Shown: positions 36,079 to 47,601, numbered from the stretch's first letter. The stretch: 64,000 nt of DNA from Chengkuizengella axinellae (GCF_030730905.1 NZ_JAVAMP010000001.1:248001-312000), one strand, 5' to 3'. Notes: generated from the letters alone by a model not told the origin. Made by a program: numbers and translations.

Positions 36079-38157
36079 ATGGCACTTATTCGTAAGCAAA
36101 AGCTATTGAGTTTAGGACTTGTTTTTTTTCTTTTATTAATGGGTAATTCATTTCATTTTACTGGAAAAGTGTATGCAGCAAAAGGTTTAGAAGATATTCG
36201 AGTTGCATTGATGATACAATCTTTGCATACTCAGCCAAGTGCCACATTGTTTGCTAGTGGAGGTTTACAAGTAGGAGTAGAGGGTTCTTCTGGTATAAAG
36301 GAATGGGTTTCTCAAGATGATTCAGGAAAAATTAGAGTAAGCATTGATCAATATATGATAAAACTATTAGAAACTAGCAATTTCAGTGAAGCTAGTACAT
36401 TAAGCAATGAAGTTGATCAAGGAAATGGTTTTATCTTTAAAACAAATAAAAATGGAAATACGATATATCAAGTTTATGCAGGTACATTTGCTAGTTTCAA
36501 TGAAGCAAAGAATGTGAAGTTGTCCTTAGAAAAATCTTTAAATCTTGATGATGTGACGATCACAGGACCAAATTATTTAAGTGCAGGTACATATGATCAG
36601 AAAAAAGATGCTGAGAAGCTTGTTTCAGATTTGTTTGAAGCTGGAATAGACGCTTATCTAGTAACCCAAGAAAATAATAATGGAGAAATCGTTTATTCCG
36701 TTTGGGTAGGAGAAACAGCAGATCAAGATGATTTAGATGAGATTGAGAGTAAAGTTGAACAATCGTTTTCTGGGGTAGAATTAGAAGAAATCGAAAAAGA
36801 TAATCCATACCTAGTCCTTAGAAATGGGATATCATCAAGTGACAAAGGGATGGAAATATCACATTATTTCTTTAACTCGAACGGACAAAAACTGTGGATT
36901 GAATCCAATAAATCAGATATCCAAATCGATGAGAAATATAGCCGTACATACAGAGGTAATATAGAAATAACACAATATAAGGATCGTTTAGCAGTCATTA
37001 ACGAACTTCCTTTTGAACAATATTTGTACAGTGTTGTAAGTACTGAAATGGGTGAGGATTGGCCTGAAGAAGCATTAAAAGCACAGGCAGTTGCAGCGCG
37101 GACCTATGCATTGCAGCTTGGTTGGAAGTATGATATTGCACATATATCAGATACAACTTATGATCAAGCATATAAAGGGTCTGGCGTTGAAAATTCTAAT
37201 GTTACGAGTGCTGTAAAAGACACAGAGGGAATGGTTTTACAAGATAAGAACGGGGATTTAATTATACCTTTCTATTATTCTAATGCAGGTGGATTTACAG
37301 CATCTCCATCTGAGATTTGGGACTCCTCTATTGACTATATCGAAAGTGTACCTAGTCCAGATAATATCGCTGAAGAAGGGCTTCATTATTGGCACCATGT
37401 TGTATTACCTGACGGAACTATCGGGTATATTCGTTCAGATTTAACTTCGAAGACCACTAAAACGAATGAAGCTGGCTTTCCAATTCTCAGCGTTCTAGAT
37501 AATCAAATTAATGTGAGAGCAGCTCCGTTTGTTGATAATGATATAAATGCTCCAATTGCTAAAGTGAGTACTGGTGATCAGTTGATATTACTTGAAACAG
37601 TAAGAGAATCTAATTCATATAGCTGGATCACCGGGCCTTATTCTGGTGATGAATTGTTGGACAGCATCAACAAAGTTGCAGATAATAATATCACTGGAGA
37701 GTTGGAATCGTTGGAAGTGACAGACAGAGGTCCCTCAGGTAGAGTTATAGAGCTGGAAGCAAATGGGATAGTAATAGAAGTAAGTTATCCTGATCAATAT
37801 CGTACAGCATTAAATAGCGTGAAAAGTACTAGATTTGAAATCGACCAAACGAACATTTATACTGTATTAGGCGCGGACGGAGAGGCTTTGGAGTCTGATT
37901 CAAATGCAAGTCTACATGTGGTGGATTCAGACTTAACTACCAATCAAACAGATTCAGAAATCATTGTCCTTAATGGTGAAAACAATGTGAGGGTGATTAC
38001 TGAGGAATCTTACTTTCGTATTATTGGTTACGGATACGGTCATGGTTTGGGAATGTCTCAATGGGGAGCTAGAGATTTAGCTGAATTTGTAGGGTATGAT
38101 TACCAACAAATTCTGAAATACTACTATAAGGATGTTAACATCGTAAGGATTGATTAG
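36079..38157 (+). CDS. SpoIID/LytB domain protein with SPOR-like and SH3-like modules
   Basis: Secreted or envelope protein of 692 residues related to the lytic transglycosylase SpoIID. Signal peptide about 1-34. Residues 125-240 hold two SPOR-like segments ([34 protein letters not shown]). The SpoIID domain starts near 290 with [19 protein letters not shown], candidate catalytic E323, and [11 protein letters not shown], is interrupted about 435-520 by a bacterial SH3-like insert ([12 protein letters not shown]), and ends with [16 protein letters not shown] (653-668). Lies between ruvB and queA as in other Paenibacillaceae. It may act in sporulation or general wall turnover; not the canonical spoIID locus. 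Confidence 0.88.
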   Translation: MALIRKQKLLSLGLVFFLLLMGNSFHFTGKVYAAKGLEDIRVALMIQSLHTQPSATLFASGGLQVGVEGSSGIKEWVSQDDSGKIRVSIDQYMIKLLETSNFSEASTLSNEVDQGNGFIFKTNKNGNTIYQVYAGTFASFNEAKNVKLSLEKSLNLDDVTITGPNYLSAGTYDQKKDAEKLVSDLFEAGIDAYLVTQENNNGEIVYSVWVGETADQDDLDEIESKVEQSFSGVELEEIEKDNPYLVLRNGISSSDKGMEISHYFFNSNGQKLWIESNKSDIQIDEKYSRTYRGNIEITQYKDRLAVINELPFEQYLYSVVSTEMGEDWPEEALKAQAVAARTYALQLGWKYDIAHISDTTYDQAYKGSGVENSNVTSAVKDTEGMVLQDKNGDLIIPFYYSNAGGFTASPSEIWDSSIDYIESVPSPDNIAEEGLHYWHHVVLPDGTIGYIRSDLTSKTTKTNEAGFPILSVLDNQINVRAAPFVDNDINAPIAKVSTGDQLILLETVRESNSYSWITGPYSGDELLDSINKVADNNITGELESLEVTDRGPSGRVIELEANGIVIEVSYPDQYRTALNSVKSTRFEIDQTNIYTVLGADGEALESDSNASLHVVDSDLTTNQTDSEIIVLNGENNVRVITEESYFRIIGYGYGHGLGMSQWGARDLAEFVGYDYQQILKYYYKDVNIVRID

Positions 38158-38159
38158 TC

Positions 38160-39200
38160 ATGAATGTGAATTTATATCATTTTGATTTGCCAGAGCATTT
38201 AATTGCACAAACACCTTTGAAAAATCGAACTAAATCTCGTCTATTAACATTGGATAAAAACACAGGCCATGTTAAACATCAACAATTTGAAGATTTTATT
38301 GAGTATTTACAGCCAAATGATACATTGGTATTAAATAATACAAAGGTGATACCTGCTAGGCTCTTTGGAACAAAAAAACATACTGGTGCAAAAGCAGAGG
38401 TTTTATTACTAAAAAATGTATCTGATGATCGCTGGGAAGCGTTGGTGAAACCTGCTAAAAGGTTGAAAAAAGGATCAATGATTGAATTTGGTCCAAGTGA
38501 TCAACCTCTTCTAACTGCAGAGGTAGTAGAAGAAAGCGAAATGGGTCAACGAGTATTGAAATTTACTTATGACGGTATTTTTCCTGAAATATTAGATCAA
38601 TTAGGACATATGCCTCTACCGCCTTATATTAAAGAACAGTTAGAAGATAAGGAAAGATACCAAACCGTATTTGCAAAGGAAGAAGGTTCTGCAGCAGCCC
38701 CAACAGCAGGTTTGCATTTTACAGAATCCTATTTAAAGCAAATAAGGGATAAAGGTGTGACCATAACATATGTTACTCTGCATGTTGGACTTGGTACCTT
38801 TAGACCCGTTTCTGTAGAAGACATCAATGATCACAAGATGCATTCAGAATATTATGAAATGACAGAAGAATGCGCCACAACATTAAATGAAACGGTTAAA
38901 AGTGGAGGTAGAGTGATCGCTGTTGGAACTACGGTAGTTAGAACTTTGGAAACGATAGCAAATGAACAAAAAATTGGAGAACTTACGGCATGTAGTGGAT
39001 GGACAGATATTTTTATCTACCCAGGTTACGAATTGAAATTAGTGAATGCACTATTGACTAACTTTCATTTGCCCAAATCCACATTGTTAATGTTGATCAG
39101 TGCCTTTGCTGGTAGAGAAAAAGTGTTAAATGCTTATGAAGAAGCGATTCAGAATGAATACCGCTTTTTTAGCTTTGGAGATGCAATGTTTATTTATTAA
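38160..39200 (+). CDS. queA: S-adenosylmethionine:tRNA ribosyltransferase-isomerase QueA
   Basis: Transfers the ribosyl part of SAM to preQ1-tRNA, giving epoxyqueuosine. 346 residues, standard; blocks [33 protein letters not shown] and [15 protein letters not shown]. Two bases after the preceding gene and 18 before tgt, forming the queuosine module. Confidence 0.97.
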   Translation: MNVNLYHFDLPEHLIAQTPLKNRTKSRLLTLDKNTGHVKHQQFEDFIEYLQPNDTLVLNNTKVIPARLFGTKKHTGAKAEVLLLKNVSDDRWEALVKPAKRLKKGSMIEFGPSDQPLLTAEVVEESEMGQRVLKFTYDGIFPEILDQLGHMPLPPYIKEQLEDKERYQTVFAKEEGSAAAPTAGLHFTESYLKQIRDKGVTITYVTLHVGLGTFRPVSVEDINDHKMHSEYYEMTEECATTLNETVKSGGRVIAVGTTVVRTLETIANEQKIGELTACSGWTDIFIYPGYELKLVNALLTNFHLPKSTLLMLISAFAGREKVLNAYEEAIQNEYRFFSFGDAMFIY

Positions 39201-39218
39201 CGCAAGAGAGGATTATAG

Positions 39219-40358
<1,140 letters not shown>

Positions 40359-40372
40359 AAGGAGGGAATTGT

Positions 40373-40669
40373 ATGTTGTTAGCAACAGAAGCAGCAGCGG
40401 GAACAGGGAGTATTTTCACAACGTTTGTGTTGCCATTAGTATTAATGTTTGCTGTATTTTATTTCTTATTGATTAGACCACAGCAGAAAAAACAAAAAGC
40501 TCGTAACCTCATGTTAGGAGATTTGAAAAAAGGCGATAAGGTTGTTTCCATTGGTGGTATTCACGGTACAATCTTTGAAATTACAGATGATACTGTAGTT
40601 CTTCAAATTAATGATGCTACTAAAATGACATTTGATCGTTCAGCTGTAAATAGTGTGAGAGCTGATTAA
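40373..40669 (+). CDS. yajC: Preprotein translocase accessory subunit YajC
   Basis: Small single-pass protein of the SecDF-YajC complex. 98 residues: N-terminal helix (LPLVLMFAVFYFLLIRPQQKK) about 19-36, shown in part, and a cytoplasmic domain with LKKGDKVVSIGGIHGTI. ATG 40373 sits behind AAAGGAGGG. Its partners secD and secF are 5 kb downstream. Confidence 0.95.
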   Translation: MLLATEAAAGTGSIFTTFVLPLVLMFAVFYFLLIRPQQKKQKARNLMLGDLKKGDKVVSIGGIHGTIFEITDDTVVLQINDATKMTFDRSAVNSVRAD

Positions 40670-40700
40670 TAGTTAGTAGTAACAGTTTAATAAAAGTGAA

Positions 40701-40736
40701 AAATAGCATCAGTTATAATACTGATGCTATTTTTTT
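40701..40736 (+). terminator. Terminator after yajC
   Basis: Perfect 13-bp stem AAATAGCATCAGT (40701-40713) with its complement (40720-40732), running into seven T. Ends the queA-tgt-yajC unit. Confidence 0.93.
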
Positions 40737-40830
40737 AGGAACGAAAGTCCTTATATCTTCTTCATATTATATCAAAACATAGAAATGACGTGGAAGCTAT
40801 CCCACGCCATCAATGTTTAAAAAAAGTGTA

Positions 40831-41688
40831 TTATTTTTGAATGGTTTCATTTGCATCCGTATTTTGAGCATAATAATGGGTTTTTCTTTTACCAAATTTA
40901 AAGTCTCTGTCTGCTATTCGTTGAGCTGCATAGACTGCAAATACTGCAAGTAAAACTCCACCTATCATATCAATTACCCAATGAATGCCTAGATAAAATA
41001 TGGAGAATATGATGATAGCAGCACTGATTAAAACAATTCTTTTCCACTTCATATTGCTTGATTTTAAAGCGATTAAAGAAAGTGTTACAGAGATAGAGGT
41101 GTGAAGACTAGGAAAACAATTGTTTAACCCAGAAAGAGCTCTGTATTCTGTTTCAAATGTTGGGAATACATCAAGCATTAAGAAACTTACTCCTGCTGGT
41201 TCATGTGCCCAAACCTCATTGATCGGGAAAAACAAATAGAATGGGATAGCTATCCCATAGTTAAGCATGATGGCATAACAAAAAGTATAAAATAACTTAT
41301 GGTCCTTTTCGTTTAAATAGACCAAAAAGGAGGCTATGATTAAAGAAGTAAAAACTACAACATAAAAAAATACAAGAATGATAGTAAGAATGTCGTTTTG
41401 GAAAAAGTTCTGAATTGTATATACAATATTCCCTTCCCAACCGTAAAACAGAGGTGTTAGGTCATACTTTAAATTCATGGATTCTTCGATTGTTAATTCT
41501 ATTTTATTTAAAAATAATATAAAAGCGATCGCAGCAAAGTGCAATATCATTTTCCATGAAGTAAAAAAGGTTTTTAAAGAGCTAATAGTTGGAGAAAGGG
41601 GATTTTTAGGATATAAATATATGAAAAGAACTATAAGAGTTATAAACATATAAATATATACTTCTGTCATGGACTCAATTGAAAACAT
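40831..41688 (-). CDS. PAP2-superfamily membrane phosphatase
   Basis: Integral-membrane lipid phosphatase or phosphotransferase of 285 residues with about six helices. The PAP2 motif 2 is FPSLHTS (near residue 193) and motif 3 is YLGIHWVIDMIGG (near 232-244), giving the catalytic His pair and Asp; motif 1 is weak. Nearest subgroup by eye is the inositol-phosphorylceramide-synthase-like PAP2_3 set, used by bacteria on undecaprenyl or phosphatidyl phosphates; substrate not predictable. GAGGGAG precedes the ATG. Confidence 0.85.
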   Translation of the reverse strand: MFSIESMTEVYIYMFITLIVLFIYLYPKNPLSPTISSLKTFFTSWKMILHFAAIAFILFLNKIELTIEESMNLKYDLTPLFYGWEGNIVYTIQNFFQNDILTIILVFFYVVVFTSLIIASFLVYLNEKDHKLFYTFCYAIMLNYGIAIPFYLFFPINEVWAHEPAGVSFLMLDVFPTFETEYRALSGLNNCFPSLHTSISVTLSLIALKSSNMKWKRIVLISAAIIIFSIFYLGIHWVIDMIGGVLLAVFAVYAAQRIADRDFKFGKRKTHYYAQNTDANETIQK

Positions 41689-41769
41689 AAGTCTCCCTCC
41701 TTAGAAGTTAACTGTACAACCAACAATTGATTATAACAAAAAATGCGGAGGAAGTAAAAAATGATAAGT

Positions 41770-42153
41770 TTACTTTTTAAAATTCACTCCAAAAATTCCA
41801 CCTAAAGCACCAATGAAAAAGGATAGGGTTAAAAAGATGATAGATTGAGCAGTTAAAACTAAAGAATCAAACCCTAAAAAGCTAATCATTAATATCAAGA
41901 TACCATAAATGATGCCTAACAAACCTCCATAATACCACCCGCGATTGCCTTTTCCTTTTCCAGATATAAAACCACCCACAAACAAAGATAAGCCATGAAT
42001 AAAATAAACGTATGTATCTAGTGAGCTTTCTTTCATGCTGCTGAATTTAAGTATGATCGACGTTAATAATGTTAAAATCGCCAATGAAATAAATGCATAA
42101 AAAATCCCAGAAAGCATCGGGGAAAAAGTCTTTACTTGAGTTGCCTTATTCAA
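41770..42153 (-). CDS. yrzE: TIGR04086-type four-helix membrane protein (YrzE)
   Basis: 127-residue protein with four membrane helices and the glycine-rich loop SGKGKGNRGWYYGGLLGIIYG characteristic of the TIGR04086/YrzE family (its first 20 residues are the key part). Function unknown; in B. subtilis yrzE sits between yrbG and spoVB, and here it is again next to yrbG and spoVB, but inverted. Start placed at TTG 42153 behind AGGAGGTG; ATG 42186 has no RBS. Confidence 0.8.
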   Translation of the reverse strand: MNKATQVKTFSPMLSGIFYAFISLAILTLLTSIILKFSSMKESSLDTYVYFIHGLSLFVGGFISGKGKGNRGWYYGGLLGIIYGILILMISFLGFDSLVLTAQSIIFLTLSFFIGALGGIFGVNFKK

Positions 42154-42308
42154 TATATTCCACCTCCTGAATAGAACACTTAACACATTTTATGGTCAAG
42201 CATAAAAAAGTAGTACTGATTTGTAAGAGAATTTATGAATTTGCATCCATTTTAAAGACTGGGGAATGTTTTGGAATAACTGCCAACATTTAATGGAGGT
42301 TCATTTGA

Positions 42309-42359
42309 ATGACAAGTTTAATAAGGGGCTACAATACCATTGAATTGAATGAACGCTAG
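42309..42359 (+). CDS. Possible 16-codon leader peptide before the DUF421 gene
   Basis: GGAGGT at 42295-42300 stands 8 bases before ATG 42309, which opens a 16-codon frame (MTSLIRGYNTIELNER) ending in TAG at 42357. The stop overlaps a GTG (TAGTG) in frame with the DUF421 gene, so terminating ribosomes could re-initiate. No stall-type amino-acid run is seen. May be chance. Confidence 0.25.
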   Translation: MTSLIRGYNTIELNER

Positions 42360-42424
42360 TGGAAAACAGATATTATCTGCAACGCTTCACCTTACTTTTG
42401 TGGGTACCTATAGGGGGCGGTTCA

Positions 42425-43108
42425 ATGGATGTTTGGGGAATTATAATAAGAACGATTTTAATTTATGTAGTTGTTATTATTGTCATGAGAATCATGGGGA
42501 AAAGGGAGATCGGTAAATTATCCGTGATTGATTTAGTTGTTTCAATCATGATTGCGGAGATTGCTGTTATAGTGATTGAAGATACTAGTAGACCAATGTT
42601 AGATGGGATTTTGCCCATGGTTATATTACTCCTGATTCAGATAATTACAGCGATGATAAGCTTAAAGAATGAAAAATTAAGAAAATGGTTGGATGGTGTA
42701 CCAAGCATCATTATAAAAAATGGTAAATTAAACAGAGAAGAAATGAAAAAACAAAGATACAACCTGGATGATTTGTTATTACAGTTGCGACACAATAACA
42801 TTTCAGATCTTAAGGATGTAGAGTTTGCGATTTTAGAGACAAATGGGAATCTAAGTGTTGTTGAAAAAAATGAAAAAAACAACTCTATGCCAAATGAATT
42901 AACAAACTTTCGATATGAAGGATTGCCTCTCCCATTGATTTTAGATGGAAAAGTACAGGATGATCATTTAGAAAAGATCAATAAAACAAGGTTTTGGTTT
43001 AAAAACCAATTACAGGAACATGGGGTATATGATTTTAAAGATGTCTTTTTTTGTTCCATAAATCATCGTGGTGAATTGTATATTGATCTAAAAGACAAAA
43101 AAAATTAA
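42425..43108 (+). CDS. yrbG: DUF421 (YetF-type) membrane protein YrbG
   Basis: 227-residue protein of the DUF421 family: three N-terminal helices with the signature IMGKREIGKLSVIDLVVSI, then a cytoplasmic alpha/beta domain (about 85-227, LDDLLLQLRHNNISDLKDV, DGKVQDDHL). Members resemble germination or spore-resistance-associated proteins, but no activity is firmly assigned. ATG 42425 has AGGGGG 7 bases upstream and matches family starts; GTG 42359 would add 22 residues. The order yrbG, yrzE, spoVB is kept from Bacillus. Confidence 0.82.
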   Translation: MDVWGIIIRTILIYVVVIIVMRIMGKREIGKLSVIDLVVSIMIAEIAVIVIEDTSRPMLDGILPMVILLLIQIITAMISLKNEKLRKWLDGVPSIIIKNGKLNREEMKKQRYNLDDLLLQLRHNNISDLKDVEFAILETNGNLSVVEKNEKNNSMPNELTNFRYEGLPLPLILDGKVQDDHLEKINKTRFWFKNQLQEHGVYDFKDVFFCSINHRGELYIDLKDKKN

Positions 43109-43150
43109 GTAAATAACATCTCAGCAAGGTTTAAAACGATATTGGATAAT

Positions 43151-44719
43151 TTACTTTGTGAAGTATTTTCCGAACCAAGGGATTCTTACTAAATCATATC
43201 GATCAATGAGTTTCAACCATACAATGACCATCAAATAACTAATAACGCTTAGGATACAAGAGAGTAAGAATTTAGCTAAATTAGAATGAATCCAAGGCTG
43301 TAACATCATAATAAAGATGACAATTGTCATGACGATACCGCCAAATCCAACTTTAATAAAATCCATAAATTCCATATAAAAGTTCAAATAACTCATTACA
43401 CTTCTTAAATGCAATAGTGTGACCAAAATGATATTGATACTAATGGCAATAATGGCACCTAAAATTCCCATTTCTAATTTGGCTGCAAGAACATATATAA
43501 GCGTAAGTTTTATAGATGCACCAATAAAGGTGTTTAGCAATGCAGTCCCTGCTTTATTTAAAGCCTGCAATGTAGCTTGTAACGGAGCCTGAAAATAGAT
43601 AAATATGGCAGCAGGTGCCATCATCTTCAGCATTTTTCCTACCTCTGTATTTTCCCCATATAAAAATGTACATAATGGTTCTGCTAAAAAATACATGATC
43701 ACGATAAATGGAGCCCCTGTAACTAAAGCGAGTCTTAAAGATTGGTGCAATCGTTTATGTATAGTTTTCATATCTTTTTTTACGGCTGCCTCTGAAAGTG
43801 AGGGCACAAGTGATACTGAAAGAGAATAAGTAAGTGCACTTGGGAGAAGCAGAATAGGAATGACCATGCCTTGAAGCATACCGTATTGGGCCGTGGCAAC
43901 CTTAGTTGCAACTCCTGCAATGGCTAAACTTTGTACAATCATGATGGACTCTAAAAAGTAGGAGCCTGATCCTACAAGTTTACTTGCAGTGACTGGTATT
44001 GATATATTTAACATTCTTTTTAAATTTTGAATGTGATTTTCTTTGATTCTATTATATTTGCTTCGTTTTGAAATCAAATGTCTTCGCTCATCTGTGTTTT
44101 TATATTTAAAAAGCAAAATGCACATGCCAGCTAATTCTCCAAACACAACGCCAACCATAGCTGCCGCAGCTGCATATTCTACTCCGTATGGTAAAACAAT
44201 ATAGGAAAATAAAAGCATCGTAATGGAACGTACTATGGTCTCAGTAATGGATGAAACAGCTGTTGGAATCATATTTTGACGACCCTGGAAATACCCTCGA
44301 AATACAGCTGAGATACTAACAAAAATGATAATAGGACTCATAGATAAAAAAGTGTAATATACTCTCTCATCTGTTAAAAGATATTCAGTGATCCATGGAG
44401 CTGCCAAGAAACAAAATAAAGTAAACAATGTGCTTAAAGTGACAGTTAGAATTAAGGAAACAAACAAGATGCTTCTTGATCGTTCGCCTTCTCCTTTTGA
44501 TTCTGATTCTGCCACTAGTTTGGCAATAGCTAACGGTATACCTCCAGTTACAATGGTAATAACCACAATGAGAAAAGGATATCCCATCTGATACAACCCA
44601 ATTCCTTCTGCACCAATAATTCTCGGAAGCATAATTCTAGGGACAAATCCTAATATACGATTTATCATACCTGCGGCAAGCAGGATCATCGTTCCCTTAA
44701 TAAATGATTGCTTAGTCAC
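43151..44719 (-). CDS. spoVB: Stage V sporulation protein B, lipid flippase-like
   Basis: Polytopic MOP/MurJ-like transporter of 522 residues, about 14 helices, needed for spore cortex peptidoglycan and thought to move lipid-linked wall precursors. Family blocks: LAAGMINRILGFVPRIMLPR, GAEGIGLYQMGYPFLI, VFRGYFQGRQNMIPTAVS, QYGMLQGMVIPILLLPSALT. Divergent from comN. No certain SigE promoter was seen; CATAATTA about 20 bp upstream on the minus strand is a weak candidate. Confidence 0.93.
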   Translation of the reverse strand: MTKQSFIKGTMILLAAGMINRILGFVPRIMLPRIIGAEGIGLYQMGYPFLIVVITIVTGGIPLAIAKLVAESESKGEGERSRSILFVSLILTVTLSTLFTLFCFLAAPWITEYLLTDERVYYTFLSMSPIIIFVSISAVFRGYFQGRQNMIPTAVSSITETIVRSITMLLFSYIVLPYGVEYAAAAAMVGVVFGELAGMCILLFKYKNTDERRHLISKRSKYNRIKENHIQNLKRMLNISIPVTASKLVGSGSYFLESIMIVQSLAIAGVATKVATAQYGMLQGMVIPILLLPSALTYSLSVSLVPSLSEAAVKKDMKTIHKRLHQSLRLALVTGAPFIVIMYFLAEPLCTFLYGENTEVGKMLKMMAPAAIFIYFQAPLQATLQALNKAGTALLNTFIGASIKLTLIYVLAAKLEMGILGAIIAISINIILVTLLHLRSVMSYLNFYMEFMDFIKVGFGGIVMTIVIFIMMLQPWIHSNLAKFLLSCILSVISYLMVIVWLKLIDRYDLVRIPWFGKYFTK

Positions 44720-44918
44720 ATTGGATACCTTCTTCCTAATTAATTATGCGATAATGGACAAAGTTATATATAATGGATATGCACACCATGTCCAAACTCA
44801 TGACGAGAATATGTAATTAAGGGTAAAAAGTTTTAACTAGAAGGATTCATGCAGCGTATATCGAAATATTTTATATGATGAGTAAAGTGAAAGTGAACAA
44901 CTTAGGAGGATGGAGTCA

Positions 44919-45323
44919 ATGGATGAGAAATTGTGGGAAGCACAAGATGAAGAAAGTATTATTGAAAACAATAATAAAGAAGATGAAGATTCTGCTGATG
45001 ATTATCATGAAGTTATGAATGACCTCCAGCTTGAAAATGAAGAAGATAAACGAAATGAAGAACAAATAATTGAGAATAAGCAAGATCATGAGTTAAATGA
45101 ACAGGAATTAAGTCAGACGATTGAAGAGCTTTGTTTAAGTAAAGCTGAGGAATTTAGAATGCTGGGTTACGATAAAGTAACTGGACATGAAATATGGCAA
45201 TGCATTAGTGAGAAGTACAGCAAAAATGGTGTCCCTCATTTACATAAAATTGTAAATGATATTTTGACCTTAAAAGTGACTGCTTTCATGAATTGGTTAA
45301 CCATGAACGCATATAAAGAATAA
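44919..45323 (+). CDS. comN: Post-transcriptional regulator ComN (YrzD-like)
   Basis: 134-residue protein. The conserved part is the last 65 residues (IEELCLSKAEEFRMLGYDKVTG, listed in part; LHKIVNDILTLKV, FMNWLTMNAY), matching ComN, which controls comE mRNA and localises with DivIVA in B. subtilis. The first 65 residues are a very acidic Glu/Asp/Asn-rich extension absent from the roughly 98-residue Bacillus protein. ATG 44919 is chosen, as AGGAGG ends one base before ATG 44910. It sits before secD as in Bacillus. Confidence 0.85.
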   Translation: MDEKLWEAQDEESIIENNNKEDEDSADDYHEVMNDLQLENEEDKRNEEQIIENKQDHELNEQELSQTIEELCLSKAEEFRMLGYDKVTGHEIWQCISEKYSKNGVPHLHKIVNDILTLKVTAFMNWLTMNAYKE

Positions 45324-45405
45324 ATCTGTAGTAGGTTCTAGAATTGACTCGATAATTTTGGGTAGGTATAATAGGACTACTGTGTTTTTGAAGGGAGAAT
45401 TGGTA

Positions 45406-46689
45406 GTGGTACATACGAAAAGATTGATTGCATTCCTTTTGATTGTGATCACCTCAATTGTGATTATGGTTTGGACTAGCCCTGGTATTATTAGCAATGT
45501 TAAGCTGGGTTTGGATTTAAAGGGCGGTTTTGAAATTTTATACACAGCGGTGCCTGTGGATGAAAATCAAGAAATGGATCAGGAATTATTACGTGAGGCA
45601 GCTAGAAGTCTTCAGATGCGTGCTGATGCAAAGGGGATTAGTGAGCCAGAGATTTATCCTGAAGGTGAAGATCGAATTAGAGTACGTTTAGCAGGCGTGG
45701 AAAATCAGGACGAAGTAAGACAAATTATGAAAAAACCTGCAGAATTAACATTCCGAAGCAACAATGGATGTGAAGATCCTAGTGAATTTTGTAAAATTGA
45801 GCTTAATGGTAGTGATTTTGTTGAAGGTGCGGCTGATGTAGTATTTAAAGAGAATACAAATGAACCATTAGTCAGCATCCAAGTTAAGGATAAGGACAAA
45901 TTTAAAGAAGTTACACAAAGATTATTAAATAATGGATATAGGACACAAGAAAATATACTCGCCATCTATTTAGATAATGAAATTATTTCATTGCCTTTTG
46001 TAGGTTTTGTATCTACGGATGGAACTGCTACAATTACTGGTCAGGAAACATTTGAAGAAGCCGAAGAGTTAGCAGGAATTATCAATTTAGGTGCTTTACC
46101 AGTGGTATTAACTGAAAAATACACTCAAAGTGTAGGAGCTTCTTTAGGGGAGCTGTCCTTACAGCAAACCATTACAGCAGGCATCATTGGTTTCGTGCTT
46201 ATATTGATTTTTATGTTAGGTTTTTATAGAGTACCAGGAATCATCGCATGTGTTACTTTGACAGTATATACATGGATGCTTTTACTTGTTTTTTACTGGA
46301 TGAACGCAACATTAACCTTGCCTGGAATTGCCGCTTTCGTATTAGGGATCGGTATGGCAGTGGATGCAAATATCATTACTTATGAAAGAATCAGAGAAGA
46401 AATTCGCAGTGGAAAAAGCATCCTGTCCTCATTAAGAGCGGGGTCTAGAAATTCATTGCGTACAATTATGGATGCAAATATAACAACCATTTTAGCAGGA
46501 CTTGTATTATATTATATTGGAACAGGATCTATTCAAGGGTTTGCGTTAACTTTGATCTTAAGTATTCTGGTTAGTATTATAACGAATGTATTTCTCTCAA
46601 GACTGCTTCTACATCTATTAATTCGTGCCAATATTGCTAAGAAGCCGGCGTATTACGGTGTGAAGGAGGCAGAGATTAGTGAACTTTAG
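45406..46689 (+). CDS. secD: Protein translocase subunit SecD
   Basis: Proton-driven RND-type helper of Sec translocation. 427 residues: helix 1, the DLKGG motif (KLGLDLKGGFEILY), a reduced P1 head domain, then five helices with LGIGMAVDANIITYERIREE. GTG 45406 is chosen for AGGGAG 8 bases upstream; the longer frame from TTG 45358 is unlikely. Overlaps secF by 11 bp. Confidence 0.96.
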   Translation: MVHTKRLIAFLLIVITSIVIMVWTSPGIISNVKLGLDLKGGFEILYTAVPVDENQEMDQELLREAARSLQMRADAKGISEPEIYPEGEDRIRVRLAGVENQDEVRQIMKKPAELTFRSNNGCEDPSEFCKIELNGSDFVEGAADVVFKENTNEPLVSIQVKDKDKFKEVTQRLLNNGYRTQENILAIYLDNEIISLPFVGFVSTDGTATITGQETFEEAEELAGIINLGALPVVLTEKYTQSVGASLGELSLQQTITAGIIGFVLILIFMLGFYRVPGIIACVTLTVYTWMLLLVFYWMNATLTLPGIAAFVLGIGMAVDANIITYERIREEIRSGKSILSSLRAGSRNSLRTIMDANITTILAGLVLYYIGTGSIQGFALTLILSILVSIITNVFLSRLLLHLLIRANIAKKPAYYGVKEAEISEL

Positions 46690-47593
46690 AGAAATTGACT
46701 TTGTAAAAAATCGTAAAAAGTTTTTTAGTTTATCCATTGCTATTACTGTATTAGGTCTAATCGCTTTACTTATTTTCAATCTTAACTATGGTGTAGATTT
46801 TACGTCCGGTACAACTTTAGATGTGCTTATAGATGAAAATTCGACTACTAAAGAAAAAGCAGAGCAGATTTATCAAGAAACTGGGATAGAACCTTCAACC
46901 ATAACAGTTGGTGGCGATAATAATAATCGGGTGAACGCCCGTTTTGAGAAGGTATTATCAGAAGATGAAAGAATTGGAATTATCTCTGCTTTTCAAAATG
47001 AGTTTGGTGCAGAACAAGTATCCTATGAAGAAAATACTGTCGATGCAGAAATCGCTAAAGAATTAGGATTAAAGGCGATTTATGCAGTGGCAATTGCAAG
47101 TATTGGGATTATTATTTATGTAAGCATTCGTTTTGAATGGAGATTTGCTTTAACGGCGGTCGTAGCATTGCTTCATGATGCGTTTATCGTAATTAGTTTA
47201 TTTTCCATTTTTCAATTGGAAGTGAATTTGCCGTTTGTAGCAGCAGTTCTAACGATTATAGGTTATTCAATTAATGATACGATCGTTATATTTGACCGTA
47301 TAAGAGAAAATTTACAGAAGTTCAAAATTAAGAACTTTGATGATTTGGCAAATATGGTGAATACTAGTATTAAACAAACACTAACAAGATCGATCAATAC
47401 GGCTTTAACGGTTGTATTTGCAGCATTTTGTTTGTTTATATTCGGAAGTGAATCCATTAAGCTGTTTTCACTAGCGATGTTGATTGGTTTAATTAGTGGA
47501 GCTTATTCCTCCATTTTTATTGCGAGTCAGTTATGGTTGATTTTAAAAAGCAAGTCTCTAAATAAGAAAAAAACAGATGTAATAAATTCGTAA
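46679..47593 (+). CDS. secF: Protein translocase subunit SecF
   Basis: Partner of SecD, 304 residues, six helices, with GVDFTSGTTLDVLI, VNARFEKVL and IGYSINDTIVIFDRIREN. GTG start inside the secD end, with AAGGAGG at ideal distance. SecD and SecF are separate genes here, whereas B. subtilis has one fused secDF; the split is usual in Paenibacillaceae. Confidence 0.97.
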   Translation: MNFREIDFVKNRKKFFSLSIAITVLGLIALLIFNLNYGVDFTSGTTLDVLIDENSTTKEKAEQIYQETGIEPSTITVGGDNNNRVNARFEKVLSEDERIGIISAFQNEFGAEQVSYEENTVDAEIAKELGLKAIYAVAIASIGIIIYVSIRFEWRFALTAVVALLHDAFIVISLFSIFQLEVNLPFVAAVLTIIGYSINDTIVIFDRIRENLQKFKIKNFDDLANMVNTSIKQTLTRSINTALTVVFAAFCLFIFGSESIKLFSLAMLIGLISGAYSSIFIASQLWLILKSKSLNKKKTDVINS

Positions 47594-47601
47594 AGTAAAT
47601 G

